A stretch of 64,000 nt of DNA from Bog-473 sp963730395 (GTDB taxonomy: Bacteria; Actinomycetota; Acidimicrobiia; Acidimicrobiales; RAAP-2), in the NCBI GenBank assembly GCA_963730395.1, contig CAVSSK010000021.1, positions 1 to 64,000 of the forward strand, given 5' to 3'. Positions within the stretch are counted from its first letter, which is position 1. Each line of letters opens with the position of its first letter. The notes under the pieces were generated by a model, which was given only the letters and a program-made list of their open reading frames with translations, was not told the DNA's origin and made no database searches. Shown here one piece after another: positions 61,918 to 64,000 of this stretch. The translations under genes were made by a program, and so were the position numbers.

Positions 61918-64000
61918 TCACAGACCAGAGGGGGTCGTGCCCACGGCTCCCTTCTCCTGCAAGTGCCTCCTCGAGGTGGTCGAGTAGCCGAGCTCTTCGA
62001 GAATGGCATCGTTGTCGTGGCCGAGTGTTGGTGCGGGCGACGTGAGCCAATGGTCGACGCGGGAGAACCGAAACGGAAGGGTGGGAACGTCGTGGTCTCC
62101 CGTGACCGGATGGTGCTCGACCTCGAACAGGCCTCGATAGCGCAGTTGGGGGTTCGCCGCGACGTCGCGCGGCTGCACCACCACTGCAGCCGGAACCCCG
62201 GCGTCGACGAGGAGCTGAGAAATCTCCTCGGCGGATCGGTCTCGCGTCCACGACGACAGCTCACGGTCGATCTCCTCGTGCGCAGCACGGCGGCCGACCG
62301 AGCGGTCCAAGTCGTCGCTCCCCATTCCCGGCGGGTCGCCGAGCAGCGCACGGAGGGATCGCCACTGCGCATCGCTGGCGACAGCAATGGCGATCCAGCG
62401 ATCATTCCCGGCACAGGGGTAGATCCCCTGCGGGGCGGCACACGGCCCACGGTTCCCCTCGCGGCGCAGCAGCGTGCCGCTCGATCCGAATTCGACCACC
62501 TGCTCCGCCGCGACGTTGAGGACAGCCTCGACCATGGCCGACTCCACCAACCTCCCACCTCCGTCGCGGTCCCGCCCGACAAGCGCCAGCACGGTGGCGA
62601 AGGCGGCGTGCATCCCTGCGAGCGGATCGCAGGCCCCTCTCACCAGGACGGGCGGACCGTCGGCGAACCCGGTCAACCAGGCCATGCCGGTCAGGGATTC
62701 CATGGTCTGGGCGAATCCCGTGCGGTCTCGCCACGGGCCGTCGAGACCGAACGCCGGCATCCGGACCATGATGAGGTCCGGGTTGAGGGCGTGGATGCGA
62801 TCCCAGCCGAAGCCGAACTGCTCCATGACCCGAGGGGTGAAATTCTCGACCAGGACATCAGCGGTCCGGACGAGACGCTCGAACATCTCGCATCCCTCGG
62901 GGCCGGTGAGATCGAAGGTGACACCCCGCTTGCCGATGTTCGCAGCGTGGAAGATCGGGCTCCACTCCCACCAGCGATCGTCGGTGGGCGGCCGGGTGCT
63001 CGCGAAGCGCATGTTGTCGGGTCGCGTGACCGATTCGATCTTGATGACGTCTGCCCCGAGGCCGGCCAGGGCGGCGGTCGTTATCGGACCAGCCCACCAT
63101 GCGGTGCAGTCGACGATGCGAACGCCCGAGAGCGGGAGCCGCCAGCCCTCGTGGTCGGCGTCGCGCTCGGGACTTGTTGCCGCGCGCCGCGGGAGAGGTT
63201 CTGCCGACGCGTGGGGTCCAGTCGACGGAGCCACCATGTTGATCCGGGCCCGGCGCGGCTTCGAATGGGCGTGGTGACATACCCGAGATGCGATAGGGAA
63301 CACGAGGTTGAAGAAATCGACCTGAGGGAGTCGGGGAGAAGACACCGCGTTCGACGAATTGCTCGAACTCGGTCACCGTGGACCCGTTGAGCAGCGGCGC
63401 AGCCGGGATCCGGAACATGGCCGCCGAATCGAGCACCTCCGCCGTCGTGTGCTGTGTCGTGTACTGGTGGACCGCTGACAAGAACTCCTCTCGGCGCTGG
63501 AATCGTTTGGCGACCTGGGGCAGGTCGGGATCATCCAACAGGTCCGGTCGCTCGATCATGAGCAGGAAATCGTGGAACTGCTGGGCGGAGTTCGTGGTGA
63601 CGACGAAGTACCCGTCGCGTGTGGGCTCGATGGACGGGACTTCAATGGATCGCTTTGTTCCGACACTGTCCGGCCACCCCGAGAACGAGGCGAACACCGA
63701 GGGGTAGGTCACCATGGTGACCGCCATGCAATCGAGCATCGCGACGTCGACCAGCTCGCCCTGGCCACTGCGAAAGGCTTCGCGAAGCGCAGCGATTGCT
63801 CCGAGCGCGGCGTAGGTACCAGTCGTCCACTCACCCAGTCGACCGCCGGCGGACAGAGGGGGCTGTTCCGGCAGGCCGCGCTGGCCGATGGACCCGCACG
63901 CAGCCTGGAGCGTGAATTCCGTGTACGGGTGATCGGCCCAGGGTCCGTTTGCACCGAACGGTGTGATGGTCACCACCACCAGCGCCGGGTTCTCGGCCCA
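61918..64000 (-). CDS. Didomain CaiB/BaiF CoA-transferase, partial (one frameshift)
   Basis: The frame is open to the window edge, so the N-terminus is missing. Domain 1 (64000 to about 63240) has VVTITPFGANGPWADH, GRLGEWTTGTYAALGA and ELVDVAMLDCMAVTM. Domain 2 (SGVRIVDCTAWWAGPITTAALAGLGADVIKIE split, from about 63130) has NIGKRGVTFDLTG and RGACDPLAGMHAAF. One extra base in the Pro/Ala/Arg-rich linker, about 63160-63240, shifts the frame. Domain 1 has Glu (LGEWTTG) where the catalytic Asp is expected; domain 2 keeps Asp. Same architecture as the gene at 55764. Two separate overlapping genes are less likely, since the first frame has no natural end near the linker. Confidence 0.75.

Noticed and set aside
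1..64000. CRISPR arrays, tRNA/rRNA genes, insertion sequences, prophage or defence genes
   Set aside because: I looked for regularly spaced repeats, cloverleaf/CCA patterns, transposase motifs and flanking inverted repeats and found none; the only long repeat is the 335-bp hydratase block.

Overview
The window is GC-rich DNA (apart from short AT-rich promoter islands) from an actinobacterium, possibly Acidimicrobiia or a mycolic-acid relative. The organism is an inference from gene content and from many leaderless TANNNT-N6/7-RTG starts. I see no rRNA, tRNA, CRISPR array, transposase or phage gene. Almost everything is accessory catabolism: CoA-activated degradation of a steroid-like, terpenoid or cyclic carboxylic substrate. 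The families present are acyl-CoA ligases (5), enoyl-CoA hydratases (7), acyl-CoA dehydrogenases (2), thiolase/aldolase-like proteins (3) plus one HMG-CoA-synthase-like protein, CaiB CoA-transferases (3, two of them didomain), TIM-barrel COG2159 amidohydrolases (6), SDRs (4), KshA-like Rieske oxygenases (2), a P450, a Liv-type ABC importer with separate binding proteins, and six regulators (MarR, GntR, four TetR).

Layout. 1-2.6 kb: end of an epimerase-like gene, then a MarR-MFS efflux operon. 3-15 kb: oxidative block with two Liv-type binding proteins (one lacking a signal peptide), hydratase, hydrolase, SDR, P450, and a Rieske / acetoacetate-decarboxylase-like / amidohydrolase / hydratase cassette closed by a second Rieske gene. 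15.4-22 kb: fused LivHM permease, LivG, LivF, a convergent FCD-type GntR regulator, an amidohydrolase and an SDR. 22-32 kb: HMG-CoA-synthase-like/OB protein, thiolase, SDR, amidohydrolase and two ligases. 31-36 kb: tightly overlapped MaoC-ECH-ACAD-ECH-ECH operon whose last two genes share an almost identical 335-bp 3' block. 36-44 kb: degenerate thiamine-enzyme-like protein, esterase, KstR-like TetR, two amidohydrolases, ACAD, TetR and SDR. 44-54 kb: DUF35, Ltp2-like aldolase, FadD3-like ligase and CaiB on the minus strand, then ECH, two ligases and ECH on the plus strand. 54-64 kb: TetR, hydrolase, didomain CaiB, amidohydrolase, Ltp2/DUF35 pair, TetR and a second didomain CaiB cut by the window edge.

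A plausible combined logic is uptake (binding proteins plus Liv ABC), hydroxylation (P450, Rieske), CoA activation (ligases, CoA-transferases), beta-oxidation (ACAD, ECH/MaoC, SDR, thiolase), retro-aldol side-chain removal (Ltp2/DUF35) and ring or decarboxylation chemistry by COG2159 enzymes. The substrate is not known from sequence.

Two caveats matter to any reader. Eleven genes carry fourteen single-base frameshifts, thirteen of them one-base insertions, which looks like sequence error rather than gene decay. Intact coordinates are therefore given across both frames. Operator assignments are by eye only.
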